From: Channallabes apus
Taxonomy: Eukaryota > Chordata > Actinopteri > Siluriformes > Clariidae
Length of the DNA: 64,000 bases
Direction of reading: 5' to 3'
Assembly: GCA_030522415.1 (NCBI GenBank)
Contig: CM060107.1
Location: forward strand, 27,246,571 to 27,310,570
Shown here: piece by piece, positions 21,725 through 33,486 of the stretch
Layout: each line of letters opens with the position of its first letter
How positions within the stretch are numbered: position 1 is the first letter of the stretch
Notes under the pieces: model-generated
Seen by the model: only the letters and a program-made list of their open reading frames with translations
Told to the model about the DNA's origin: nothing
The model's database searches: none
Translations under genes and position numbers: made by a program

Positions 21725-24700
21725 AATATTTAATATATATAAAATAAATAAATAAACAAACAAACATCATGTATCATACAGTATGCAGTACCATAAATGA
21801 ACTACCATATATTAAAAGAAAACAAGACTCTAATGAAGTTGATTGACACATACAAAATCGAAACTGGTTAATAACCTTTAAGCAAGGTTATACTGTAGCA
21901 TGAGATGGTCTTTGTTCTTTTTCAGTAAATAATAACAATATTTTCTTTCTTTTTGCACAGCAATCCTCCCCCTTACTCTAAAATCCATGTTGGTTTGAAG
22001 CCTTCGATTTGCCCCTTGCCTGGGTTGCCCCCTCTTCTGTCTGACTCAAAGCCAGCTGCAGATGAAAAATTTATGACAATGTGGCTTGGAAAAAAAAAAA
22101 CACTCTTCCATTCCATTTGAAGCTCTTTCTCTGAAGCTAACCCCTCTGATGGTGGCCACCTTAGCACTCTGAAACGCTGCTTGTCAAACCTTTGCTGATT
22201 AAAGCACATCTGACCTGGCTAGCTGTGCAATCAAGAATTGATTGAGCCAACTATTGACTCAGGAGGCTTTTGGCAGGATCAGTAGTTTGGATAGTGATAA
22301 CTAGTGATGGGTGTAAACCAGGGATGCGCAGCTCCAATCCTGGACAACAGGAGTCCTATACTGATTAATGATTTCCAGGTTTAAACCCTCCTTGTTCAAT
22401 TGACCAGTTAACTACTGGGTTTAATGTGTCTGTTAGAGCATGGCATCGTCAATCCTGATTGCAGACTCTTCCACTCCTTGAAGGGGAAGGAAAAAGCCTA
22501 CAATCTAATTTACACTTGTGTACATTTTAGTCAATGTCTGTGTGTGGCTTGGATTTCCCCACAAGGTCACACTGAATTTATTATTCATTAGAGTCTCATT
22601 ATTTGGCTTTCAGATCAGAAACATTAGCACAGTAGCACTTTTCTCTCAGTGGGGAAAGCCTGCAGCAACACCATGGGAGGATCTTTCTTTTTTGCTCTCA
22701 TTTTATTTCATCATGAAAAAAGAGGTAGTATTAAAAGGCTTGCTTCTTCCACTAAAACATCAAGTGCACATTTCTGCATGAAATGACATGCGATTTGATA
22801 TGATAGATTCAGAAGTGCTTTTTATTATAATCTTATGAAAATAATATAAGTTAAATAGTACTTTTACAGTAACACTAATAGTAGCACTTATGCTTAATTG
22901 TTGTACAGTACATATGATTCCAGTATAGACTTTGCTGTGTTCTAATGATAAAGTTTAAAAAATTCTTGTGATTTGACTTCATCGTTGTCCCTCTATTTTA
23001 TCTCCTTAACCATTGTCATTAATAAACCTGGACCTGCCAATATACATATGGTAGTATCATAGTGATGTATTCCATAATTGCTTCCATAACAGTATGTTAA
23101 CTTCCATAACATTAGTTAATAACCTATTTTAATTAGAAAATAATCATTAAAAAAATATTATGATGATGTAGCAATTTTAACAGATCAGAAAAATATTTAA
23201 GACTAGACATCATGCTTACCAACAAAATAATGAACTGTATTTTTGTAACATCAAATCTCATAATTAATAATGATTATCTCAAACAGCTCATGAGCTCAAA
23301 ACAATGGATTTACAGATGTGTAAAAACTGTAATAGTTTATATGTGATGTATGGAGGATGAAGTAAGACATATACTGTATGTTGTTTTAGAGCTCTATGAC
23401 AATGAGGGGTGATCTCACTGCCTATATTTACTTACATTTATGTACAGTGCACCACCTTGATAACATATGCCATTTAAAGACTTGTTAATTCATTAGTTTG
23501 TAATATTTCATACAGTACGAATATTAATGTGGTAGCAAATATTTTGAAATCAATACTGGTTGTAATTGCAACTATTGGTGGTAACTCAGGATTAGTATGT
23601 TTAAACCCAAGATTAATATGTTTAATAGCAGCATGAAAAATTACAGTGACACACACGTACATATATGTTCTGCATGTGCAAAGTCATATACACAGGCACA
23701 CCATGAACCCAATGCGTTGAAAAATTTCGTTCCAGAAATCATACGCCTTGCTGGCTTTATAGAAATGCCAAATGTAGCATGAACCTCTTTCCCACAAGAC
23801 ACTAAAAGCACCATTATACAGATTACCCCAGGTGTGCACTGAGGTTGAGTTCAGGGGTGAGTGAAGACGTGACAGAAAAAATAAAGCAGAATTATACAAG
23901 GCTGAACATATGTGGTCTGACAGTTACCTTGCTGTTCAATAAAAACCTGACAATTTTTAAAAACCATAAAGACAGAAAAAATTTTTTTTGCACACACATA
24001 CACATGCACACACGCATACACACACACACATGCACGCACACACGCACACAATAAAAACAAGGGGAAAATCTTCACATGTTAATGTATTTTGAGTGGGGTT
24101 TGCCCGGGTATATTTATAGCCAGCCTATTACTAATTCCATACATGCAGCTCTGAGACTAAAGCAGATGGCATCTCCAGCAGAGCGAAACTCATTAGCAAA
24201 AACACAGGACATGGTGAGGTAGTGGTCAGTCTCAGCTTGCAGATCCTTAGAGTGTAAAGTAAAAATATATCAAAGTTATTTATCTTTATTATCCGTGGAG
24301 ATAGTTAAGAAGATACCCAAGCTAAGATCTAAGTGTAAATACATTTTAATTGATTACTCATTTATAAATATCTAAAAAAAAAAAAAAAAAAGCAGTAAAG
24401 GAAAAAAACTGAACTATTCCATAACAGCTGACATTTGTGTCTTAAAATAACAACAGTTGTTTCTATTTCTATTTCTCTAGCTTGTTGAAAAGTTTTTCCT
24501 TTTTACATTTTTATTTTATTTTTTTTCCTACCAATTCTGGATGAGACATCAGTTCATTTCAGGCAACCATGCATATACTGTACACAGTCACATATTTTGA
24601 GTCACATCTAATTATATACTCAAAAAGTATACTGTACTACAATAGTGCATAGTACTGTATGTCAGCATACTACCAGTAGTTTCATTACCATTCAGTGTGC

Positions 24701-24815
24701 ACTATAGCATGTTTGAGAGTCAGCCTTCAACTCTCCTTCAGTTCCCATTACCTTGTCTTTTAAATCAGTTACATCAGTTCACCCACTCACAAAATTTTTT
24801 TTTTAATTGATGTCC
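21725..24815. other. unassigned sequence
   Basis: No gene recognised. Includes a possible old interspersed repeat at 22305-22450 (CAGGGATGCGCAGCTCC head), a CA-rich tract at 23991-24050 and a poly-A run at about 24374-24391. Confidence 0.4.
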
Positions 24816-25800
24816 TGGCATGTTTTCACAAGGAAGGGTTTCTAATTTCTCAAAGATAGTGATACATGCTGGAGCTATTGATATACGCCTTCGTCAGTCA
24901 GAGGTTAGTAAGAGTAACTTTACAGAGGTGTTTAAATTAGCGAAGGAGATGTCTGACGAAGTAGTATGCCCTGGTCCCATTCCAATGCGACATGGCAACA
25001 TAGCTTACAGCAGGTTATGGTCGCTGAACCGCTGGATGTCCAGGTGGAGCTCCGAAAATAATGTGGCCTTTATAGATAATATACATTTGAGGGCAAAGCG
25101 GTGTCCATCCCACTCGGAGTAGGTGCTGCTCTCATTTCTTGTAGTATAGCGCATAGTCTCAGAAGAGGCCTAGTTAATTGGGGACAATCCAGAGTCAAGG
25201 CCAGGGAGCAGACAAACCGGCTAAACCAACCATCTGCTAGCTGCATAGAGTCGTCACTCAGGATTCACTATATTGAGACTGTGTCTGTTCGCCGAGCTAA
25301 ACAAAACTTTTGAAAGACTCAGAAAGTCTGTTTTAGTAATTTAATTAATATAGAGTCCAAAAATTCAAAACACATTGAATACACAGCCAGCACCTCTGAT
25401 CTGAAGCTAGGACTGTTAAATATTAGATCTCATCTAAAGTAGTTATTGTTAATGAAACTATCACACCATTATTATGTTTAATAACAGAAACTTGGATTAA
25501 AGAGAACGAGTATGTAGCTCTTAATGAAGCTACTGTAGTCCTCCTGGATACACCAGCCTTGGCTAACTGGTAGAGGAGGAGGCATCGCAATTATTTACAA
25601 TGATAATCTGACTATTGTACAAAAACACAGATTTAAATTTAATGCATTTGAAGCTCTCTATAGTGCAGCTACGAATATAAAGTCTGCTCAGTCAATCCCA
25701 CTAATTATCATTTACAGACCCCCAGGGCCATATTGTGAGTTTTTCTGTGAATTTGCAGATTTGCCTCAAATTTGCCAAAAAATAGACAAAAACTAAGATT
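24816..25800 (+). mobile_element. 5'- and 3'-truncated L2/CR1-like LINE remnant
   Basis: 24820-25122 encodes the C-terminal part of an ORF1 esterase-like domain (VIHAGAIDIRLRQSEVSKS, SLNRWMSRW, FIDN). From about 25400 the beginning of an endonuclease appears in shifting frames (LLNIRS, ITETWIKENEY, GRGGGIAIIYNDN, LIIIYRPPGPYCEF). Multiple frameshifts and missing reverse transcriptase show it is dead. One frameshift is a 5-bp insertion creating TACTGTA at 25531-25537. Confidence 0.8.
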
Positions 25801-26069
25801 TTTTTTTCATTAATGAAATAAAATTGTAATCATTTTAAATTTATGTTTTTGGAAAATTAATGATTTTAGAGTGCTAACGTGCATCAGTACATCATACCAT
25901 TTTATGACTGGTTGTTCTCCTAAAAGAACTTCTTAAAAGTAGGGGATGTTTTCAGAGTAGTTCCTACAGTACATATTATATTTTGGATTATTTTAAGTTG
26001 ACTGCATTGATTTGTTATTTATTAGAGGTGTATTGCATATCATAAAGTATTTATTTATTTATTTATTTA

Positions 26070-26448
26070 CGGCACGGTGGTGTAGTGGTTAGCACTGTCG
26101 CCTTGCACCTCCAGGGTCTGGGTTTGATTCCCCGGCCAGGCTCGATTCCTGTCTCTGTGTGCATGGAGTTTGCATGTTCTCCCCGTGCTTGGTGGGTTTC
26201 CTCCGGGTACTCCGGTTTCCTCCCACAATCCAAAGACATGCAGGTTAGGCTAATTGGCATTCCCAAATTGCCTGTAGTGTGTGATTGGGTGTGTGAGTGT
26301 GTGTATGTGTGTGTGCCCTGCGATGGATTGGCACCCTGTCCAGGGTGTACCCTGCCTAGTGCCCGAAGTCTCCTGGGATAGGCTCCAGGTCCCCCGCGAC
26401 TCTGAACACAGGATTAAGCGGTATAGAAAATGAATGAATGAATGAATG
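26070..26448 (+). repeat. SINE family A, copy 2 (full length)
   Basis: Nearly identical to 768-1150, with the same box A and box B (B box has one change, GGTTTGATTCC) and a (GAAT)n tail ending about 26448. It is preceded by an ATTT repeat; no clear duplication. Confidence 0.9.
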
Positions 26449-27472
26449 TGTTTTAATTTAGAATTGGATATTATTTAATTATTATTCACAGCACATTATT
26501 ATTTTCATTTGTTGGTTGTGATACTTATGCTAAGAGGAACTAACAAGTTACCTGCCTTGGTTTTCCTGGGGGAAATAAGAACATGGAAGAAGTTTATATG
26601 GTACAGTCATGGAAATTGGAAAAGTTGCTGCTTAAGGTTTTATAATAGCAATTTGAATATACTCCAGAATGTTATGAAGAGTGATCAGATGAATTGCAAA
26701 GTCCTTCTTTGCCATGAAAATTAACTTAATCCCAAGAAAACCTTTCCACTGCATTTCATTGCTGTCATTAAAGGACCTGCTGATATCATTTCAGTAATCG
26801 TCTTGTTAACTCAGGTGAGAATGTTGACGAGCACAAGGCTGGAGATCATCATGTCAGGCTGATTGGGTTAGAATGGCAGACTTGACATGTTGAAAGGAGG
26901 GTGATGCTAGAAATCATTGTTCTTCCATTGGTAACCATGGTGACCTGCAAAGAAACGTGTGCAGCCATCATTGCGTTGCATAAAAATGGCTTCACAGACA
27001 AGGATATTGTGCAGTGGCGGCTGCTCTAAGTCTACAAGGGAAGCTCCGCTTCCTCTACTATGTCAGAAAATAAATGCTCATATATGTACAGTATTTATAT
27101 TAGTTTTTGTAAAAGTGTGCTAGAACGCGTTCAACTTCATGACCAGCTCGTTCAGAATCAGGTATTTATTGTAGATTGTTTGACGCGATTTTGTTGTCAT
27201 ACATTTCCATGCAGCACAGCGTGTTAAACCCTCCTGAAGCCCAGCTTCACTGGATCTCTATGGGAAGCACAGAGGAGCTTTTTTCACTGGTAATTGGATA
27301 AATGCACCAAAATCGTCACTTGCAGGGAAGCTCAGCGTCTCTGGGAGTGAATGGAGCAGTGGGGGGGTGCATGATGATTGGAGGAGCTGTTTAAAGGGCG
27401 GAACCCCTTTTTTGATTGACAGCATGTCTTACGTATACATCAGCGCTACAGAGATTCGAGTTCAGTCCCATT

Positions 27473-28092
27473 TAGTGATGGGACGTTCGAATCGTTTTAG
27501 TGACTCAGTTCTTTGAATCTCGTTCATCAAAATGAACGAATTTTTTTTTGAGTCATTTCGTTCTTTTGATCAGAAATAAATTAAAATGTTGCGTTTTCAA
27601 TAAAAATACCCCCAATACGTCTACATACACAAATTTTGGCTATAGTTCCAGTTATGAAAATATTACAATGTAACTAAGGACATATTATAATAAACAGAAT
27701 GTGCAGCTGACCTCTTACAGTACATATATCTTCTGAGTCTTTTGAATTTATTGCACCGCATAGCGTCTATGGGATTCACGTGTCAAAAGAACGAACGACT
27801 CGAGACTCGAAGACCCACTAGCCCAATCGTTCAATACTGTTTCCTGTGTACTGCACTCGTAGCGTCTATGGGAGTCACGTGTTAAAAGAACGAACGACTC
27901 GAGACTTGAAAACGTATTGCTGAGAATCGTTCAGTACTGTTTCCTGTATATAACATACGGAGGTTTTGCGATGCTTTGCGCATGCGCGCCCAATAGAAAA
28001 TGAACGAATCACTGTCCGGAAGACTCGTTCAACTGAGTCTTGTTAAAGATTCGTTCGAAAAGAACGAATTGTTCATGAACGACCCATCACTA
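27473..28092. mobile_element. foldback-like element rich in CGTTC/GAACG, nested in the hAT
   Basis: Inverted ends TAGTGATGGGACGTTC and GAACGACCCATCACTA. Contains an imperfect tandem duplication of about 99 bp (AGCGTCTATGGG at 27762 and 27861). No clear target-site duplication. Confidence 0.7.
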
Positions 28093-28126
28093 GCCTCACA
28101 TGCGGATTTGCAGGTGAAGTGGTATG

Positions 28127-29317
28127 CAGAGGTGGAAAGTAACGAATTACATTTACTCGCGTTACTGTAATTGAGTAGTTTTTTTGTATGTTTCTACTTT
28201 TTAAAGTAGTTTTTAAAATCTGTAATTTTACTTTTACTTAAGTACGTTTTGATTGAAGTATTGTAATTCGCTACATTTTAAATCATATTCGCTACTGAGT
28301 AAAAATAAAGGAATGAAAATGCTAAAATAATACAAATATTATGCTTTTGCGCTTGCTCGTGTGTATCATGTCCTGGTCGCGCGCCGCTCAAGACTCCACT
28401 CCAGGTTTTCTGACATCGGCAGCTACCTGACCTTCCACACGGTCGCTTCCGCCCTGAGAGTGACGTCATCGACTAGTGCGACCATGTATAAACCGGAGAG
28501 AGACGCGGGAAAGATGAAAGAGGTTGTGATTTGGGCGTTTTGATATTTGGTTGTGTATTCCGGGTTTTAATTTTTGCCTCCCATTGACTTTGATTATTGC
28601 TTTGTCCCTTTGGTTTGGTTGGTCTTTGTATATATTTGTAGATCATTTCACTGTATGTTTGTGCACTCACTAGTAGTATGGGCGTGGCTGCCATTTATTT
28701 TGGGAAGAGGGAATTTATTCACTGTTTTGGGAGTTCGGTACCTGTACTTTTTGCAGGTAATCTAACTACTAAATATAAATACCATTTTGTTTATTATTTT
28801 GGCCTGGGTCCACCCTGAATCTGATCCTCCTCCTCCTGTTGTGTGTGTGTGTTTTGTATATACAGACCTCATTATTTCATCAGTTAATGATTGGATCTAG
28901 TTCTTTCTGCCATATACCACCATTTCCATACAGTTTAAAACAGAACCCTGAACCATTCTTTTGCTGTATGGCCCTAGACTGGGACGTAACACCATATTTA
29001 AGTGACCACTTAGATTTTCAAGCACAAGAAAGACAACAGCTTTATTATGCAAAGGTATTGCTTCAGTTAAAAACAACTAGTTTGAGATTTATATCTGCTC
29101 ATCTTTTTTTAACTACGCTAGAATGCCTCATCCCACCCCCGCTAATAAAAAAGTAACTCAGTAACTTTTACTCTGAGTAAATTTTTAAATGAGCTACTTT
29201 TTACTTTTACTTGAATAGATTTTTATAAGGGTAACTTTACTTGCACTTAAGTAAAATTTCACTGAAGTAACAGTACTTGTACTTGAGTACAAAATTTTAT
29301 TACTCTTTCCACCTCTG
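28127..29317. mobile_element. hAT element (inner) nested in the outer hAT
   Basis: Ends CAGAGGTGGAAAGTAA and TTACTCTTTCCACCTCTG, with a perfect 8-bp duplication GTGGTATG at 28119-28126 and 29318-29325. Internal CpG-rich, TATA-containing tract at 28360-28520. The 105-codon frame at 28839-29156 has no recognisable similarity, so the element is probably non-autonomous. Confidence 0.95.
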
Positions 29318-29395
29318 GTGGTATGATGAACTGCTGCACTCTGTATTGTTTGCTGGTGATAAAAACCATTTTTGTTTTGTACAAATCATTCTTTA

Positions 29396-29429
<34 letters not shown>

Positions 29430-29567
29430 CATATTATAGCATTCTTTGCTCCTTGTTTCAGCATTGTAAAGTTAGTTCGTTCATATAATTAAAGTAGCTC
29501 GTTGAAAGGGAAACTAGCCAGCTAGCTTCCCCTGTTTCAAAAGCTAGCAGCCGCCACTGATATTGTG

Positions 29568-30476
29568 GCTACTAAGATTGCACCTAAATCAACAATTTAT
29601 AGGATCCTCAAGAACTTCAAGGAAAGAGGTTCAATTCTTGTTAAGAAGGCTTCAGGGTATCCAAGAAAGTCCAGCAAGCACCAGGATCATCTCCTAAAGA
29701 GGATTCAGCTGCGGTAACGGAGTGCCACCAGTGCAGAGCTTGCTCAGGAATGGCAGCAGGCAGGTGTGAGTGCATTTGCACGCACAGTGAGGCAAAGACT
29801 TTTGGAAGATGGCCTGGTGTCAAGAAGGGCAGCAAAGGAGCCACTTCTCTCCAAAAAAAAACATCAGGGACAGATTGATCTTCTGCAGAAAGTATGGTGA
29901 ATGGACTGCTGAGGACTGGGGCAAAGTCATATTCTCAGATGAGGCCACTTTCCGATTGTTTGGGTCATCTGGAAAATGGCTTGTCCGGAGAAGAAAAGAT
30001 GAGCGCTACCATCAGTCCTGTGTCATGCCAACAGTAAAGCATCCTGAGACCATTCATGTGTGGGATTGCTTCTCATCCAAGGGAGTGGGCTCACTCACAA
30101 TTTTGCCCAAAAACACAGCCATGAATAAAGAATGGTACCAAAACACCCTCCAACAGCAACTTCTTCCAACAGTACAACAACAGTTTGGTGAAGAACAATG
30201 CATTTTCCAGCACGATGGAGCACTGTGCCATAAGGCAAATGTGTTAACTAAGTGGCTCGGGGTTCAAAACGTTGAAATTTTGGGTCCATGTCCTGGAAAC
30301 TCCCCAGATCTTAATCCCATTGAGAACTTGTGGTCAATCCTCAAGAGGCGGGTGGACAAACAAAAACCTACTAATTCTGACAAACTCCAAGAAGTGATTA
30401 TGAAAGAATGGGTTGCTATCAGTCAGGATTTGGCCCAGAAGTTGATTGAGAGCCCAGTCGAATTGCAGAGGTCCTG
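29568..30476 (+). pseudogene. Tc1 transposase, inactivated
   Basis: This is the larger part of a DD34E Tc1 transposase. The longest open piece (29809-30477) contains KVIFSDEATFRLFG (first Asp), IFQHDGALCHKA (second Asp) and NSPDLNPIENLWSILKRR (Glu region). Breaks: a stop (TAA) near 29716, an extra A in the poly-A run near 29854 shifting frame, and a small deletion near 30454 that gives a wrong C-terminus. Together with the hAT insertion in its 5' part, it cannot make active enzyme. Confidence 0.9.
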
Positions 30477-30689
30477 AAAAAGAAGGGCCAACACTGCAAA
30501 TACTGACTCTTTGCATAAATGTCATGTAATTGTCGATAAAAGCCTTTGAAACATATTAAGTGCTTGTAATTATATTTCAGTACATCACAGAAACAACTGA
30601 AACAAAGACCTAAAAGCAGTTTAGCGGCAAACTTTGTGAAAACTAATATTTGTGTCATTCTCAAAACTTTTGGCCACGTCTGTACTGTC

Positions 30690-31030
30690 TTGCCGTTTGG
30701 CTTAATAAAAGAAGTTGTTACAAACTCAACTGTAGCCCGATTATTTCCCACAGCCAAAGAGACGGGAGAATAGCAAAACAAGTCAAGAATGTTGGGTAGT
30801 AAGAAGCTGCAGTTAGATGGAAGGCAATCTGACCTTAATACATTTTGTAAACAAAAGGGCTAGGCTAATTAAGGACCTGAAAGTATTGTAGCCTATTTAC
30901 AGTACAAAGCAATCTTAGCCCTAAACTGCACTAAGTCTTCACACTAACAACTAGATTACACACTGGTGGAATGTTCCTAAGCGCATGAGCAGTGGATGAT
31001 GTAACAAAATGTGCTTACTGTATCTTCATT
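30690..31030. other. unassigned sequence
   Basis: Nothing recognised between the Tc1 right end and the old SINE copy. Confidence 0.4.
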
Positions 31031-31033
31031 TGC

Positions 31034-31362
31034 ATTCATTCATTCATATTCTATACTGCTTATCCTACAGTATACATGGTTCCAGAAAGCCTGGTGCCTA
31101 TTCCAGGAAACCTCAGGCAAAAGGCAGAAGTACACCCTTGGCAGGATGCCAAATCTATCGCAGGGCACACATGCACATACCACACACTCACACAGTCATT
31201 CAAAGACTATGGGCAATTTGAGAACACCAATTAGTCGAATCTGTCTTTGGACTGTGGAAGGAAACCGGAGTATCTGGAGGAAACCCATCTAGCAACGTGA
31301 GAAAATGCAAACTCCATGCACACAAACCTGAAGTGGGAATTGAACCCTTGATCCTGGAGGGC
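31034..31362 (-). repeat. old, diverged SINE family A copy
   Basis: Reverse orientation: (ATTC)n tail complement at 31034, then strongly mutated but alignable body (CTATACTGCTTAT, GCAGGGCACAC, GGACTGTGGAAGG). The tRNA head is mostly lost. A TACAGTA at 31066-31072 interrupts the tail region. Confidence 0.8.
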
Positions 31363-31572
31363 ATCTGCTTGTACAGGAATCTGAATATTAAAAATATATA
31401 AAAAATTTTTTAATGCATCAGGCATTTGGTATATTAAATCACACATAATAAACACATAGTAAAGAACATGCTGATTCTCTCTAATAACCTTGGTTAACAT
31501 GAAAACCGAAACAAGAAGTCAATGTCGTTCCTAAGCAACAGGTAATATACAATAGACTTGGAGCTGTAGCAG

Positions 31573-31673
31573 AAATGGCTTTTCACAGCAGCAGCTTTGA
31601 GCTTCTGGAAGTCAATCTTGGTCAACACTCAGTACCAACCTTGAGATACTATTTACCATTCAAAGCACAGGGG
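31573..31673 (+). other. possible + strand exon, unassigned
   Basis: Preceded by an acceptor-like CTGTAG, it opens at ATG (31576) with MAFHSSSFELLEVNLGQHSV and 13 further residues, and ends at a strong donor GGG|GTGAGTG. No neighbouring exons or homology recognised; could be chance or a lncRNA exon. Confidence 0.2.
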
Positions 31674-33314
31674 TGAGTGCTGTTTCCATTCAACTGAAAT
31701 GAAAGGCGTGAAAAATAATCACCAGAAAAAACAATGAGGCAACATCTATCTATGACTCAAGGCCCCTTCCCATGTGCAGCCTAATAGGCATTCTCCCACA
31801 GACTGGCGGCTTTCTCAACAAAGCTGTGGTTTGTTCAAATGAAGGATTTTCTCAGAGCTTCAATTTGTTATCGTCTTATAAAATAAGTCTCTTATTTCCA
31901 AAGGAGGAAGGAGGAAAGGGAGATTGGCAATGTTTTCAATGGGATAAAGGATTCTTTCTATGTTATCCAACATGTTCAAACATTTTTTAATTACTTTAGG
32001 TCAAATACTGTATACTGTTTTGTATTTTCCATACGGATAGACTTAGTAACATTAAAAGTGGACAGTTAAAATTTGAACAACAACAACCAAAACAAATATA
32101 ATAAATAAATAAATAAATTAATTAATTAATTAATTAAAATTACATGACATTGGATGGATCTCAAATATCTGCTAAATCTCAGTTTCTGAATTTGACACCA
32201 CAGTATAAATCCTAGACCAGAACTTTCTTGTGTTAATAGGCTGGTGGTTGTAGTGACATATTGATGAGGATAAGATCGTCTTGGAATACTTTTGGCCTCT
32301 TGATACTATGGGCCTCATACTAATTATACTGTAGGCCTCGTCCTATCTGAATTTTGTTGCTGACCATGTGCATTGCTTTGCATCTGCAATTGAAGCATCT
32401 TATAATTATTATTTCCAGCATGGTGATAAAGTCACAAAGGGAGGAGAGTTCCACCCAGTATCAGTACAGTGGCCAGTGAGTGTAATATAAAATTCATGTC
32501 CTTATTTTCTAGATAAAACTGCCTTCCACATGCTTAATCTGTTGAGACTTGCAGAGACTTGTCAATAATTCAGTGTTGGTGGAAGAAATTCTATAAGCTG
32601 ATACAGACAGCAGAGTGTGAGGCGGAAGTTGGAGGAGGGGCATTTGTTGGGGGAGAAAGTGGAAATGAAGGATAGAGTGACTAAAGGGTGAGCAAAAATG
32701 AGTCAGGGGAGAGATATGGACAGTGCATTGCAGAAGACTAAGATGACCTGATGAAAGACACCCACAACCATAAAGCAAAGGAAATGGCAGACTGTAAACA
32801 AGCAGACTGAGTTCCAATCATTCTAGACTTGTGATAGTGAAAAGCAATAGTGGAATATTAATAAATATTCGATTTGTTGCCATTTTATGACATTTTTTGT
32901 AAAAACAAACCAAATCTAGCTAAAAAAAAACATTTATTTCAAAATAAATATCAATTGCTCTTAGAAATAAATGAAAACTCCTCCTCAATTGATCAGTATC
33001 CTTTTTCTTTTTAATGTCAGTTTTGGACAGGTCAAACAATAATAATCAGTACAGTATTATTAATTATTAGCACATGATTATTAAGCTTTATGCCATACCA
33101 CTGATACTACATTAAGCTGCAGCAATTCCAACTTAATGTACTGTACCTTAATTGCAATGACTTTTTATGCCTTTGATAATTTCTGTCAAAGGTCAAATGC
33201 TAATCCTAGTCATCTAACAAAATGATTGTTGATTGCCTACATGACACGTAACTGTTAGTTAACTGGATAATGTATCTACAATGCTATAATTGTATTGTAC
33301 TAGAAATTGCAGCA

Positions 33315-33486
33315 CCAGCCACTTTGCTCTTAGTGCTGGCTCCAAGAACAGATAAAATGGGAGGGTGACGCCCGGAATGGCATCCAGCATAAAACCTGTG
33401 CCAAATTAAATATGCGGGTTCACATTATGGATGACCTGCTGTGGTGAACCCTAATGGAAGCACCTGCAAGAAGAAGAACGACAACA
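33315..33486 (+). repeat. SINE family B, 5'-truncated copy
   Basis: Contains CTTAGTGCTGGCTCCAAG, GGCATCCAGCATAAAACC, TGTGCCAAAT and a GACCTGCTGTGG block followed by GAAGAAG, the 3' body of a widespread fish SINE. Lacks the tRNA head. Confidence 0.75.

Larger units (their letters stand above)
27012..29559. mobile_element. hAT element (outer) inside the Tc1 transposase
   Basis: Perfect 14-bp inverted ends CAGTGGCGGCTGCT / AGCAGCCGCCACTG with a perfect 8-bp duplication ATATTGTG at 27004-27011 and 29560-29567. It carries two nested repeats (27473-28092 and 28127-29317). No transposase recognised: non-autonomous. Confidence 0.95.
26604..30682 (+). mobile_element. Tc1-like transposon split by a 2.5-kb hAT
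   Basis: Left end TA|CAGTCATGG (TA 26602-26603) and right end GGCCACGTCTG|TA (TA 30683-30684). The left inverted repeat is shortened. The transposase begins upstream near 26943 (CKETCAAIIALHKNGFTDK), is interrupted at 27012-29559, and continues to about 30476. Without nested DNA the Tc1 body is about 1.5 kb, the usual family length. Confidence 0.9.
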
